Shown here: positions 26,384 through 35,430 of the stretch, in pieces
How positions within the stretch are numbered: the stretch's first letter is position 1
How the letters are laid out: each line of letters begins with the position of its first letter
DNA from: Paracidovorax citrulli
GTDB taxonomy: Bacteria > Pseudomonadota > Gammaproteobacteria > Burkholderiales > Burkholderiaceae_C
NCBI RefSeq assembly: GCF_900100305.1
Contig: NZ_FNEY01000025.1
Coordinates: 1-64,000, forward strand
Length of the DNA stretch: 64,000 nt
Direction: 5' to 3'
The notes under the pieces: model-generated
What the model was told of the DNA's origin: nothing
The model's database searches: none
The model's input: the letters and a program-made list of their open reading frames with translations, nothing else
Program-made: the position numbers and the translations under genes

Positions 26384-27442
26384 TCAGCCTCCCGCTTCCA
26401 CTTCCACTTTCACTTCGTCCACCACCACGCCCTGGGCGCGCAATTGCGCCACCGCGGCCGCCAGGCGCGGGGCCTCGCCGCTCGCGTACACCGCGAGGGA
26501 GCCGAAGGTCTGGCGCTGGATCTCGTCGATCTGGCCGTGCAGGATGGACAGGTCCAGGCGGTGCTCCCGGATCAGTCCGGAGAGGATCGGCTGGTAGGCC
26601 CGCTCGCCCGAATACGACAGGCGCAGCAGTTCGCCCGTCTCGCCCTCGGGCAGCTGCGCGGCCAGGCGGCGCACGTGGTCGAGCACGCTGGCGGGCAGTT
26701 CCTGCGGGACGATCTCGTCGATCAGGCTCTTGGTGATGGGCTGGCGGGGCCGCGTGAACACGTCCAGCACGGGGCCGATTTCCGCGATGCGGCCGGCATC
26801 GATCACGGCCACGCGGTCGGCGATCTGCTTGACGACCTGCATCTGGTGGGTGATGAGCACCACCGTCAGGCCCAGCTCTTCGTTCACCTGCCGCAGCAGG
26901 GCCAGGATGGAGCGCGTGGTTTCCGGGTCGAGCGCCGAAGTGGCCTCGTCCGAGAGCAGCACCTTGGGCCGGCAGGCCAGCGCCCGGGCGATGCCCACGC
27001 GCTGTTTCTGTCCGCCGCTGATCTGCGCCGGATAGCGGTCTGCGAGGTGCGACAGGCCCACCAGTTCGAGCAGCGGATTCACGCGCTCGCGGATGGCGGC
27101 CTTGTCCATGCCGGCCAGTTCCAGCGGCAGCGCGGCGTTGTCGAACACCGTGCGCGAGGACAGCAGGTTGAAATGCTGGAACACCATGCCGATGTCGCGG
27201 CGCGCGGCACGCAGTTCGGAGTCGCCGAGTTTCGTGAGATCGCGGCCCGCCACGATCACCTCGCCGGCCGTGGGGCGGTTGAGCAGGTTGATGACGCGCA
27301 CCAGCGAGCTCTTGCCCGCGCCGCTGCGCCCGATGATGCCGAACACTTCGCCCGGCTGGATGTGCAGGTCGATGCCCCGCAAGGCTTCCACGGGCCCGCT
27401 CGGCCCCTGGTAAATCTGGGTGATGCCCCGTAAGTCGATCAT
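26384..27442 (-). CDS. metN: Methionine ABC transporter ATP-binding protein MetN
   Basis: A 352-residue ATPase with Walker [19 protein letters not shown]-loop [14 protein letters not shown], signature [15 protein letters not shown], Walker [16 protein letters not shown] and H-loop LITHQMQVV. The last 75 residues form the NIL domain ([13 protein letters not shown] ... [13 protein letters not shown]), which binds methionine and inhibits the transporter. The ATG at 27442 starts exactly at MIDLRGITQ. Confidence 0.95.
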   Translation of the reverse strand: MIDLRGITQIYQGPSGPVEALRGIDLHIQPGEVFGIIGRSGAGKSSLVRVINLLNRPTAGEVIVAGRDLTKLGDSELRAARRDIGMVFQHFNLLSSRTVFDNAALPLELAGMDKAAIRERVNPLLELVGLSHLADRYPAQISGGQKQRVGIARALACRPKVLLSDEATSALDPETTRSILALLRQVNEELGLTVVLITHQMQVVKQIADRVAVIDAGRIAEIGPVLDVFTRPRQPITKSLIDEIVPQELPASVLDHVRRLAAQLPEGETGELLRLSYSGERAYQPILSGLIREHRLDLSILHGQIDEIQRQTFGSLAVYASGEAPRLAAAVAQLRAQGVVVDEVKVEVEAGG

Positions 27443-27747
27443 GGCGATGCGATCCCTGGCTTTTCCGGCGGCGGGCGGCCTGGGGCCGTCGCGTGGGAGC
27501 AGGACCGGTTCTGGAGAAAAAGGAAACGGTGAAGAAAGAAAGAGCACCGCGCCCGTGGACGGCACCACGGCGGTGCACTGGACGCGGAACCCGTGACTCT
27601 ACGGCCTGTGCGGCGGAATACCAACGAATCAGAGGTTCGATGCTAAGACGCCGCGGTTATGAGGGAGGGGATTGTGCAACACCCGGCCCGTCCTGCGGTC
27701 GCAGCGGGGTTTCGCGGGCTTTCCGGGGTTTCGCCGGCCCGAGCCGC
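27443..27747. other. Intergenic region between metN and the hybrid kinase gene
   Basis: About 305 nt with no convincing gene. It contains a purine-rich run (around 27515-27545) upstream of metN and a repeated GGGGTTTCGC (two copies, about 27700-27735) just past the kinase stop. No SAM-type riboswitch core was recognised. Confidence 0.5.
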
Positions 27748-29814
27748 TCAGTGGCCGGGCGTGCCCACCATGTCCAGCACCTTCCGCACCAGCGCCTGGG
27801 CATCGAACGGCTTGACGATGAGCTCCATGTGGTGGGCGGCCAGGAAGCCGGGATCCATGGCCGCCTGCTCGGCGTAGCCCGTCATGAGCAGCACCAGGAT
27901 GCCGGGAAGACGCTCGCGCGCGAAATCCGCCACCTGCCGGCCATTGGGCCCCGGCAGCCCCACGTCGGACACCAGCAGGTCGAAGTGGATGGCGCCCGAC
28001 AGCATCGCCATGCCCCCGGCGCCTGAGCTGGCCGACAGCACCTGGAAGCCGAGGTCGCGCAGCAGTTCGCACACGAACTCGCGCACCGTGGCGTCGTCCT
28101 CCACCACCAGCACCGAATCCGGCCGCTTGCCCGCCTCGGCACTGTCCAGGCCGGCAGGCGCCTCGTCGCTGACCTCCTCGGACGAGCGCGGAAAGTAGAG
28201 CGACACGCAGGTGCCGCGCCCCTCTTCGCTTTCCAGCGCCACGGCGCCGCCCGACTGGCGCATGTAGCCGTAGATCATCGACAGGCCCAGCCCCGTTCCC
28301 TGCCCGATCGGCTTGGTGGTGAAGAACGGATCGAAGGCCAGGTCCAGCACTTCCTTGGACATGCCGTGGCCGGTATCGCTCACCTGCAGGCGCACCAGGT
28401 CGCCCGGCGGCAGCCCGAGCGCCTCGCGTACCTGGGGAGGCAGCGCCTGCGCTCCACCCAGGTTGTCCCCGGCGATGCGCAGGCGCCCGCCTTCGGGCAT
28501 GGCGTCGCGGGCATTGATGGCCAGGTTGAGCACCGCGCTCTCGAGCTGGTGGACATCGGTGAGCACCGGCCAGAGATCCTCGGGAATCTCGATGTCCAGG
28601 CGAGTGTTTTCCCCGCAGGTGTTGCGCAGCATGGGCTCCAGGTTGCGGATGGACGCGGCGGCATCCACCGGGCGCACGTCCAGCGGCTGGCGCCGCGAGA
28701 AGGCCAGCAGCCGCTGCGTGAGCGCGGCGGCGCGCCGGGCCGACGACAGGCCGGCCTCCACGTAGCGGGGAATGTCGTCCATGTGGCCGCGCGCATGGCG
28801 CTGGCCGATCAACTGCAGGGGCAGCACCACGCCCTGCAGCATGTTGTTGAAGTCGTGCGCGATGCCGCCCGTGAGCTGCCCGATCGCCTCCATCTTCTGG
28901 CTGTGGCGCACGCGCTCCTGGGACTGCAGCAGGGCTTCGGTGCGGGCGCGCTCGTCGGTCACGTCGCGGCCCACGGCCTGCACGAAGCCGTCGCCGGGCA
29001 CCGCGGTCCAGTCGATCCAGCGGTCGGCGCCGCTGCGGTGGCGAAAGCGCAGCGTGGCCTGGTGGCGCACGGCCTCGGCCAGGCGCTGCACGTCGTCCGG
29101 CACGCGCACCGCCTCGTCGTCATGGATGAAGGAGAGGATGCGCCGGCCGATGGTCTCGTCCTCGGAATAGCCCAGCGTGGCCTGCCACGCGGGATTGACG
29201 GCGGCGATGGTGCCGTCGAGCCGCGTGACGACCAGCATGGCGTCCGACAGCAGCCAGAGCCGGTTGCGGTCGGCCGTGCGGTCGGCCACCTGCTGATCCA
29301 GCGTGGCGGCCAGGTCCTGCAGCCGCTGCTGGGCCAGGAACTTGCCGGTGGTCTCGACCACCGTGTCCATGAAGCCCACCACGGTGCCGGAGCCATCGCA
29401 GACCGGGCTGTAGCAGAAGGTGAAGTAGGCCTGCTCGTCGTAGCCCTGGCGGCGCACCACCAGCGGGAAGTCTTCCAGGAACACGGAATCCCCGGCGAGC
29501 GCGCGCTCGGCCAGCGGGCCGATTGTCTCCCACGCTTCGGCCCAGACATCGTAGAAAGACCGGCCCAGCGCTTCGGGCTTGGCCCCCAGGATGACACGGA
29601 AGGCATCGTTGTAGATGGAGACCATTTCCGGCCCCCAGGCCAGGCACTTGGGGAAGCGCGACGCCAGCACCATCTGCACCGCCACCCGCAACGCCTCGGG
29701 CCAGGACTCCATGGGGCCGAGCGGCGTGGAGGACCAGTCGTGCCGGCGCACGCGCTCGCTCATCTCGCCGGCGGTCCGCAGGAAGTCGGAATGCGTGGGG
29801 GAAGGAACACTCAT
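27748..29814 (-). CDS. Hybrid PAS-domain sensor histidine kinase with C-terminal receiver
   Basis: A product of about 688 residues without membrane segments. Order: an N-terminal PAS-like domain (WGPEMVSIYNDAFRVILG), a short coiled coil, a second PAS domain (LDGTIAAVNPAWQATLGYSE), a HisKA-like helix with the phospho-His in GGIAHDFNNMLQGV, a HATPase domain (NLAINARDAMPEGG, DTGHGMSKEV, GQGTGLGLSMIYG), and a receiver with the phospho-acceptor Asp in LLVSDVGLPG. The NNML-type H-box is typical of cytoplasmic hybrid kinases related to blue-light or redox sensors. The signal is unknown. The start at 29814 is the first ATG giving a compact N-terminus. Confidence 0.92.
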   Translation of the reverse strand: MSVPSPTHSDFLRTAGEMSERVRRHDWSSTPLGPMESWPEALRVAVQMVLASRFPKCLAWGPEMVSIYNDAFRVILGAKPEALGRSFYDVWAEAWETIGPLAERALAGDSVFLEDFPLVVRRQGYDEQAYFTFCYSPVCDGSGTVVGFMDTVVETTGKFLAQQRLQDLAATLDQQVADRTADRNRLWLLSDAMLVVTRLDGTIAAVNPAWQATLGYSEDETIGRRILSFIHDDEAVRVPDDVQRLAEAVRHQATLRFRHRSGADRWIDWTAVPGDGFVQAVGRDVTDERARTEALLQSQERVRHSQKMEAIGQLTGGIAHDFNNMLQGVVLPLQLIGQRHARGHMDDIPRYVEAGLSSARRAAALTQRLLAFSRRQPLDVRPVDAAASIRNLEPMLRNTCGENTRLDIEIPEDLWPVLTDVHQLESAVLNLAINARDAMPEGGRLRIAGDNLGGAQALPPQVREALGLPPGDLVRLQVSDTGHGMSKEVLDLAFDPFFTTKPIGQGTGLGLSMIYGYMRQSGGAVALESEEGRGTCVSLYFPRSSEEVSDEAPAGLDSAEAGKRPDSVLVVEDDATVREFVCELLRDLGFQVLSASSGAGGMAMLSGAIHFDLLVSDVGLPGPNGRQVADFARERLPGILVLLMTGYAEQAAMDPGFLAAHHMELIVKPFDAQALVRKVLDMVGTPGH

Positions 29815-29947
29815 GTCGGGGGCGATGATGACATGGCCAAAGCGCCCCTCCGCACCAACCGCCATTGCGCCCGCAGGGGCACGAGGGGCTGTTCCGCCGA
29901 CCGGAACACGGCCGAGCCGTGCGCCTTTTTGCCGAGCCCGGCGACGC

Positions 29948-31201
29948 TCAGGCCCGGGCGGCCCGACCGTGCGCATCGCCCATGCGCACGGCCAGCGCTG
30001 CCGCACAGGCCAGCGTGGCCAGCACGGCCACGCCGGACCAGCCCCAGCGGGCCATGGCCAGCGCACCGAGCGCGGAACCCGTGGCCATGCCGATGAACAC
30101 GCCAGTGAACAGCAGGGCATTCAGGCGGCTGCGCGCGGCGGGCTCCAGGCCATAGACGAGGGTCTGGTGGGCCACCAGCGCCGCCTGGATGCCGAAGTCG
30201 AAACCGATGGCACTGGCCACCAGCAGGCCGAGCTGCGCCCAGCCGGGGAGCCAGTGCGCGGCCAGCAGAGACGCGAACAACACCAGGGCCAGCCCCGATC
30301 CCAGTTGCGTGACCAAGCCGGGCCCGCGGCGGTCGGCCAGCCGGCCGGCCAGGGGCGCGGCGAGCGCGCCGGCCGCTCCGGCAAGGCCGAAGGCACCCGC
30401 CGCCGCACTGCCCCAGTGAAACTCGCTGTGCAGCATCACGGCAAGCGTGGACCAGAAAGCGCTGAACGCGACCGACAGCAACCCCTGCGCGAGTGCCGCG
30501 CGGCGCAGCGGGCGCTGCGACCGCCACAGCCCGGCCATGGAGGCGAGCAGCGCGCCATAGCCCAGGTGGGTGGTGGGCGCGAAGCGCGGCAGCCAGCGCC
30601 AGGCGGCCACGCCCAGCAGCGCGACCGCGGCGGCCGCGGCGCCATACACGGCGCGCCAGCCGAACGCCGCCGCGCCCAGGCCGCTCACCACCCGCGACAG
30701 CAGGATGCCCAGCAGCAGGCCCGTCATCACCGTGCCCACCACCTTGCCGCGCGCATGCGGGGCCGCCACGGTGGCTGCGGCCGGCACTACGTCCTGCGCG
30801 AGGGTGGCGGACAGGCCGATGGCGAGGCTGGCGGCCAGCAGCGCGGCGATGCCGGGGGCCGCGGCGCTGGCCAGCAGCGCCGCGGCGAGCATGGCCGCCT
30901 TGGCCAGGATGATGCGGCGCCGGTCGTACCGGTCTCCCAGCGGGGCGAGCAACAGGATACCGAGCGCATAGCCCAGTTGCGTGAGGGTGGGCACGAGGCC
31001 GACGGAGCGCCCGTCCGCATGGATGTCCGGGCCCAGCACGCCGAGCATCGGCTGGCTGTAGTAGAGCGAGGCCACGCTCACGCCGGCGGTGGTGGCCAGC
31101 AGCAGGACCAATGCCGCCGGTACCTCGGCGAGTTGCGCGGTGCCGCCGGGGGCTGCAGGGGCCATGCCGGCAGAGTTATGCGCGGGATGAATGGAAGTCA
31201 T
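29948..31201 (-). CDS. MFS transporter (YnfM/arabinose-efflux type)
   Basis: A 417-residue major-facilitator protein with about twelve hydrophobic segments. Motif A-like GDRYDRRRIILAKAA follows TM2, and a related GRLADRRGPG lies at the mid-protein repeat. SLYYSQPMLGVLGPDI near the N-terminus is typical of the YnfM/YybF efflux group. It is divergent from a LysR gene and probably controlled by it. The substrate is unknown. Confidence 0.88.
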   Translation of the reverse strand: MTSIHPAHNSAGMAPAAPGGTAQLAEVPAALVLLLATTAGVSVASLYYSQPMLGVLGPDIHADGRSVGLVPTLTQLGYALGILLLAPLGDRYDRRRIILAKAAMLAAALLASAAAPGIAALLAASLAIGLSATLAQDVVPAAATVAAPHARGKVVGTVMTGLLLGILLSRVVSGLGAAAFGWRAVYGAAAAAVALLGVAAWRWLPRFAPTTHLGYGALLASMAGLWRSQRPLRRAALAQGLLSVAFSAFWSTLAVMLHSEFHWGSAAAGAFGLAGAAGALAAPLAGRLADRRGPGLVTQLGSGLALVLFASLLAAHWLPGWAQLGLLVASAIGFDFGIQAALVAHQTLVYGLEPAARSRLNALLFTGVFIGMATGSALGALAMARWGWSGVAVLATLACAAALAVRMGDAHGRAARA

Positions 31202-31296
31202 AGGAATACGCCTGGGAAAGACAATGGCTGCAGTGTCCCCGCTCCTTAGGATATGCGGTAGCCTACCCGCGCGCAGATCAGATATACGCTACACGC

Positions 31297-32319
31297 ATGA
31301 CCAATCCGTCCCTGCTCATGAACGGTGCCGACCGCATCGAGTTGCTGCAGACCTTCGTCCGCATCGTGGACAGCGGCAGCCTGTCCGCAGCGGCGCGGCA
31401 GCTCGGCACCACCCAGCCCACCGTCAGCCGGCGCCTGCAGGCGCTGGAGCGCGGCATGGGCCTGCGGTTGCTGCAGCGCTCCACGCACGGCATGAAGCTC
31501 ACGGAAGATGGCGAGCGCTGCTTCGCCCATGCCAGGGAACTGCTGGCGCAGTGGCAGGCCATGGAGTCGGACCTGCGCGGCGCGCACGACACGCCCCGGG
31601 GCCTGCTGCGCGTGCAGGCCCCGCACGCGTTCGGACAGGACCAGCTGATAGCGCCGCTGGCGGCCTTCCTGCGCCGCTATCCCGAGGTATCGGTCGAATG
31701 GCTGCTGCACGACCGCCAGCCGGACTTCATCGCGGAGGGCATCGACTGCGCGATCCAGGTGGGGCCGGTGCGGGATCCGTCCGTCGTCGCCACGCACGTG
31801 GCCGAGGTGCCCCGCATCGTGGTGGCCTCGCCAGGCCTGCTGGAGGCGCACGGCGGCGCGCCGCCGCACCCGCAGGACCTGGGCGCCCTGCCCTGGCTGG
31901 CCCTGCGCACCTATTACCTGCGCGAGGTGGAACTGCATCCGGAGGAAGGGCTGGCCACGGCACCCGCTGCGGCAGCGAAACCGGATGCCACCGCCGGACC
32001 GCAGGCCATCGCCATCCGGCCGAGGATGGCCACCGACAGCCTGCATGCCCTGCGCAACGCGGCACTGTCGGGCCTGGGCGCAGCCCTCGTGTCCGCCTGG
32101 GCGGTGCAGGACGACCTGCGCTCGGGCCGGCTGGTGCATGTCGTGCCAGGCTGGAGGGCGCAGCCCCTGCCCGTGCATCTGGTCTATCCGCCCACCCGCC
32201 ACCCGCCGGCACGCCTGCGCGTCTTCCTGGAGGCGATGCGCGAAGCGATTCCGTCGATCGCCGGCATGCAGGCACGGCGCGTGGCACCATCCGGGCCATC
32301 CTTGCGACCACGGCGATGA
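31297..32319 (+). CDS. LysR-type transcriptional regulator
   Basis: A 340-residue LysR protein. The helix-turn-helix is at about residues 15-75 (GSLSAAARQLGTTQPTVSRRLQALE), followed by an effector domain with DCAIQVGPVRDP. It is divergent from the MFS exporter gene, its probable target. Its TGA stop overlaps an ATG at 32316 (ATGA), which looks like the original start of the following phosphatase gene. The effector domain has an unusual Ala/Pro-rich insert around residue 225. Confidence 0.92.
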   Translation: MTNPSLLMNGADRIELLQTFVRIVDSGSLSAAARQLGTTQPTVSRRLQALERGMGLRLLQRSTHGMKLTEDGERCFAHARELLAQWQAMESDLRGAHDTPRGLLRVQAPHAFGQDQLIAPLAAFLRRYPEVSVEWLLHDRQPDFIAEGIDCAIQVGPVRDPSVVATHVAEVPRIVVASPGLLEAHGGAPPHPQDLGALPWLALRTYYLREVELHPEEGLATAPAAAAKPDATAGPQAIAIRPRMATDSLHALRNAALSGLGAALVSAWAVQDDLRSGRLVHVVPGWRAQPLPVHLVYPPTRHPPARLRVFLEAMREAIPSIAGMQARRVAPSGPSLRPRR

Positions 32320-32325
32320 GCGACA

Positions 32326-32335
32326 CCCCCCCCCC
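32326..32335 (+). repeat. Homopolymeric C10 tract at the 5' end of the phosphatase gene
   Basis: Ten consecutive C residues begin eight bases after the A of the ATG at 32316. With ten Cs the ATG-initiated frame misses the phosphatase frame; with eleven it would join it. This is a potential slippage site or a sequencing error. Confidence 0.8.
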
Positions 32336-32371
32336 TCTCCCCTTCCGGATCTGGCCCCGCTGCGGGAGCGG

Positions 32372-32860
32372 ATGGCCCACGCCAACCACGCCCCCGTGCG
32401 CATCCTCATGGTCTGCATGGGGAACATCTGCCGCAGCCCCACGGCCCACGGCGTGCTCGAGACAATGGCCGCGGACGCGGGCCTGGACGGCAGGATCGAG
32501 GTGGACTCCGCCGGCACGCACGACTACCACGTGGGCGAGCCGCCCGACGAGCGCGCCCAGGCCCATGCGCGGCGCAGGGGCTATGACCTGTCAGCCCAGC
32601 GCGCCCGCCACCTGGGCCTCCAGGACTTCGAGGACTTCGACCTCGTGCTGGTCATGGACGCCCGCAACGAGGCCGCGGCGCGCGCACTGTGCCCGCCATC
32701 GCGACGGGGCCGCCTGCACCGACTGACGGATTTCCGCCAGGCCCTGCCGGCGCACGAGGTGCCGGATCCGTACTACGGCGGAGCCGACGGCTTCGAGCAC
32801 GTGCTGGACGTGGTGGAGGATGCATGCGCGGGCCTGCTGGCCGCGCTGCGCGCGGCATGA
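32372..32860 (+). CDS. Low-molecular-weight protein-tyrosine phosphatase
   Basis: A 162-residue phosphatase. The P-loop CMGNICRSP near residue 15 contains the nucleophilic Cys and the Arg of the C-x5-R motif, and the general acid Asp lies in VPDPYYGG near the C-terminus. It dephosphorylates tyrosine-phosphorylated proteins, in bacteria often those of polysaccharide export. The ATG at 32372 gives an intact enzyme. However, a better-placed ATG at 32316 overlapping the upstream stop would encode MSDTPPPSPLPDLAPLRER before it, if the C10 tract had one more C. The annotated start may therefore be secondary. Confidence 0.93.
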   Translation: MAHANHAPVRILMVCMGNICRSPTAHGVLETMAADAGLDGRIEVDSAGTHDYHVGEPPDERAQAHARRRGYDLSAQRARHLGLQDFEDFDLVLVMDARNEAAARALCPPSRRGRLHRLTDFRQALPAHEVPDPYYGGADGFEHVLDVVEDACAGLLAALRAA

Positions 32861-32886
32861 GCACGCCGCACGCTTCAGCCATCGTC

Positions 32887-33816
32887 TCAGCGACGTTGAC
32901 GACCAGCGTATTGCTGATTCAGCAGAGTTGCAGAAATATCATCGAATGTTCGAGTTTCCCCATCACTTTGGTCCATGTATTGAGTGCTGGGATCCGTTCC
33001 GACTCGGACATCGAACAACCGGGTACTGTCGTCGGCAAGTGCATGAGCCGTAAGTTGCTCGCCAACAGGCGGCAACCCCATTTTCCTCATCTGCTTATTG
33101 ATCTCTTCTTGACCCAAAGGACTAATAGACTCCATCCGTCCTGAATCTTTGCCAGAAGGTGCACGCTCGGCCCACGCTTCACCCTGAATACGCGAGTTGG
33201 CCGCGAGTTGCGCGAGAGGATACGACTGACCTGTCCGCGAATCGTGCAGAACAGCTTGGTCCAGTGTGCAAGCACTGGGATGACCGGGCCATGGATCCAC
33301 GACAACAGTTTTGGATTCACCCCAGCGCGCTACCCGCGGATCTCCAATCAAAAGAAATTCATGAGACCCCCCGTCAGGGAGAGACTGCCTCCTCCGCATG
33401 ATGGGAGCACTGAGGGATTCATTGTGCAAGGCTGCGCCAGCCACCGATGCGAACACAGCGCAATTGCCACCTTGGGACTTTTGCGCCCGCTTCAATTTCG
33501 TCGCCGCTCCGTCCCTGCGCGCAATTACATCCCTTGCCCAGCTTTCGCCCTGACTTGCACGTATGTCCGTCACCTGGTTACCGGCTCCAGCATGCATGAC
33601 ATTTCTCGTGATTCGATTTGCTCGACCAGCTGCCTTAAGATTCTCGAAGACTTCGCTTGGAACAGAAACAGTCTTGTGCCTATATCCTCCAGAAATCCCC
33701 AGCGTCGAGCTATGTACATTTTCATGTACTTTCACGATGTCATCGCGGTTGCTGGAGTTCAGAGCATTCCAGGTGCCTTGAGAAGAGCTACCGCCTGAAA
33801 GAATTTTTTTAAACAT
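32887..33816 (-). CDS. Putative type III secreted effector, HopX/XopE (AvrPphE)-like Cys-His-Asp enzyme
   Basis: A 309-residue product with a Ser-rich, signal-peptide-free N-terminus (MFKKILSGGSSSQG), as in type III effectors. A Cys-His-Asp triad is evident: Cys119 in QGGNCAVFASVAGAA, His152 in GGSHEFLLIGDP and Asp174 in TVVVDPWPG. This spacing and the VVVDPWP segment match the transglutaminase-like AvrPphE/HopX/XopE/RipE group as I know it. A perfect PIP box lies 64 nt upstream, predicting HrpX control. GC content is clearly lower than the flanks, suggesting transfer. The family assignment is inference from motifs. An alternative is another papain-fold deamidase or protease effector. Confidence 0.65.
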   Translation of the reverse strand: MFKKILSGGSSSQGTWNALNSSNRDDIVKVHENVHSSTLGISGGYRHKTVSVPSEVFENLKAAGRANRITRNVMHAGAGNQVTDIRASQGESWARDVIARRDGAATKLKRAQKSQGGNCAVFASVAGAALHNESLSAPIMRRRQSLPDGGSHEFLLIGDPRVARWGESKTVVVDPWPGHPSACTLDQAVLHDSRTGQSYPLAQLAANSRIQGEAWAERAPSGKDSGRMESISPLGQEEINKQMRKMGLPPVGEQLTAHALADDSTRLFDVRVGTDPSTQYMDQSDGETRTFDDISATLLNQQYAGRQRR

Positions 33817-33879
33817 ATTGACCAGAAAAGAATAGATGAGCCCATTCTCCCCTGCGCGAATCCAAATGAATCGAATCAA

Positions 33880-33904
33880 GCGAATTTCCAATCAACAAAA
33901 CGAA
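33880..33904 (-). promoter_or_regulatory. PIP box (TTCGT-N15-TTCGC)
   Basis: Read on the minus strand the site is TTCGT, 15 nt, TTCGC, a perfect match to TTCGB-N15-TTCGB, the binding site of HrpX/HrpB regulators of type III secretion genes. It is 64 nt upstream of the effector-like ATG. The best -10 candidate about 31 nt downstream (GAGAAT) is imperfect. Confidence 0.75.
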
Positions 33905-33969
33905 GCGGGCTGCGCATAGCGAGTTTGGGACAAATGTGCGCTGTCGCGGCCTTGTCATGCTTGCAACAA

Positions 33970-35427
33970 TCAACGATGGGCCCGCTCGACCAGCCCGCCA
34001 CCCAGCGCCTTGTAGAGCGCCACCGCATTGCCGAGCTCCGCGCGGCGCAGGTCCAGCAGCGCCTGCTGCGCGGCGTACTGCTGGCGCCGGGCGTCCAGCA
34101 GTTCCAGTCGCCCGTCCGTGCCCGCCCGGTAGCGCAGTTCCGACAGCTCCACGCGCCGGGCGGCGCTGGCCACGGTACGCGCCTGGGCGTCGATCTGCCG
34201 GCCGTAGGTGGCCGCTCCCGCGAGCGCATCGGCCACCTCGCGGAAGGCGACCTGGATCGCCCGTTCGTACTGGACCACAGCCTCGGAGCGCCGCACTTGG
34301 GCGAGGCGCAGTTCCCCGCGCAGGCGACCGCGGTCGAAGAGCGGCTGGGTGATCTGCGGCGCGAAGCGCCAGGTGCCCCAGCCCGCGTCGAACAGGCCGC
34401 CCAGCGAATCGCTGGCACGGCCGACGGACGCGGTGAGCGCGATCCGCGGAAAGAACGCCGCCCGCGCCGCGCCGACATCGGCATGCGCGGCGACGAGCGC
34501 CTGTTCGGCCTGCAGCAGGTCCGGCCGCGCCAGCAGCAGGCCGGAGGGCAGCCCCGCCGGCAGACGGGCGGCGACGGGCCGCGCCTCCAGCGGCAGCGGC
34601 TCGGGCAGGACTGCCGGCGGATCGGAGCCCAGCAGCAGCCGCAGGGCGTTGTCCGCCTGGTCGAGCGCCCGCTGGCGAGCCTCCAGGTCGGCCTCCGCGG
34701 CGGCGACCTGCCCTTCGGCCTGCACCACGTCCAGCCCGCTGTTCTGCCCGGCCTGCCGCCATAGCCGCGCCAGTTCCAGGGATTGCCGCCAATCCGAAAG
34801 CGTGCGCACGGTGAGCTGCAGCTGTTCCTGCGCCAGCCGCTGGGCGAAATACGCGTCCGCCACCGCGCCCACCAGGGTGATCTGTGCGGCGCGGTGGCCG
34901 TGCTCGCTGGCCAGGTAACGCGCCAGCGCGGCATCGGACAGCGACCGGACGCGGCCGAACAGGTCCAGTTCGAACGCGCTCACGCCCACGCCCAAGGCCG
35001 CCTGCCCGGAAACCGCCGCGCCAGCGGACCCGGCCGCACCGGCTCCGGTGCCGGAGCGGGCCCCGCGCTCGCGCGACGCGGAGGCGTCCAGCGCCACCTC
35101 GGGCCAGCGCGCGGAGCGCTGGATGCGGTACTGGGCCTGCACGGCTTCGGCCTGCAGCGCCGCCAGCCGCAGGTCGCGGTTGTGCTCCAGCGCGGCCGCG
35201 ATCAGCCGCTGCAGGCGCGGATCTTCGAACATGTCGCGCCAGCCCAGGTCGGCCACGGGCACGTCCGGACGCACGGAAGTGCCTGGCGAGAGCGAGGCAG
35301 CGGCGCCAGCACGGCCGCCGTAGTCCGGGAACACCGCGGGCACCGGAGGAGCCGGCCGTTCCAGCGGAGGGGTCAGCGTGCAGGCGGACAGCAGCGCCAG
35401 GAGAGGCATCATCGCAACGGTACGCAT
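33970..35427 (-). CDS. Outer-membrane efflux lipoprotein (NodT/OprM family)
   Basis: A 485-residue outer-membrane factor. A lipoprotein signal peptide ends in the lipobox LLSAC at about residue 16. Two repeats of the outer-membrane efflux domain follow, with characteristic long coiled-coil helices and motifs such as DLGWRDMFEDPRLQRLI and AYFAQRLAQEQLQLT. It forms the TolC-like exit duct of the tripartite pump encoded just upstream (the stop of the RND gene is 3 nt before this start). Confidence 0.93.
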   Translation of the reverse strand: MRTVAMMPLLALLSACTLTPPLERPAPPVPAVFPDYGGRAGAAASLSPGTSVRPDVPVADLGWRDMFEDPRLQRLIAAALEHNRDLRLAALQAEAVQAQYRIQRSARWPEVALDASASRERGARSGTGAGAAGSAGAAVSGQAALGVGVSAFELDLFGRVRSLSDAALARYLASEHGHRAAQITLVGAVADAYFAQRLAQEQLQLTVRTLSDWRQSLELARLWRQAGQNSGLDVVQAEGQVAAAEADLEARQRALDQADNALRLLLGSDPPAVLPEPLPLEARPVAARLPAGLPSGLLLARPDLLQAEQALVAAHADVGAARAAFFPRIALTASVGRASDSLGGLFDAGWGTWRFAPQITQPLFDRGRLRGELRLAQVRRSEAVVQYERAIQVAFREVADALAGAATYGRQIDAQARTVASAARRVELSELRYRAGTDGRLELLDARRQQYAAQQALLDLRRAELGNAVALYKALGGGLVERAHR

Positions 35428-35430
35428 GGC

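Noticed and set aside
27443..27747. Riboswitch upstream of metN
   Set aside because: No SAM-I or SAM-II core or terminator was recognisable; the region is unstructured purine-rich sequence.
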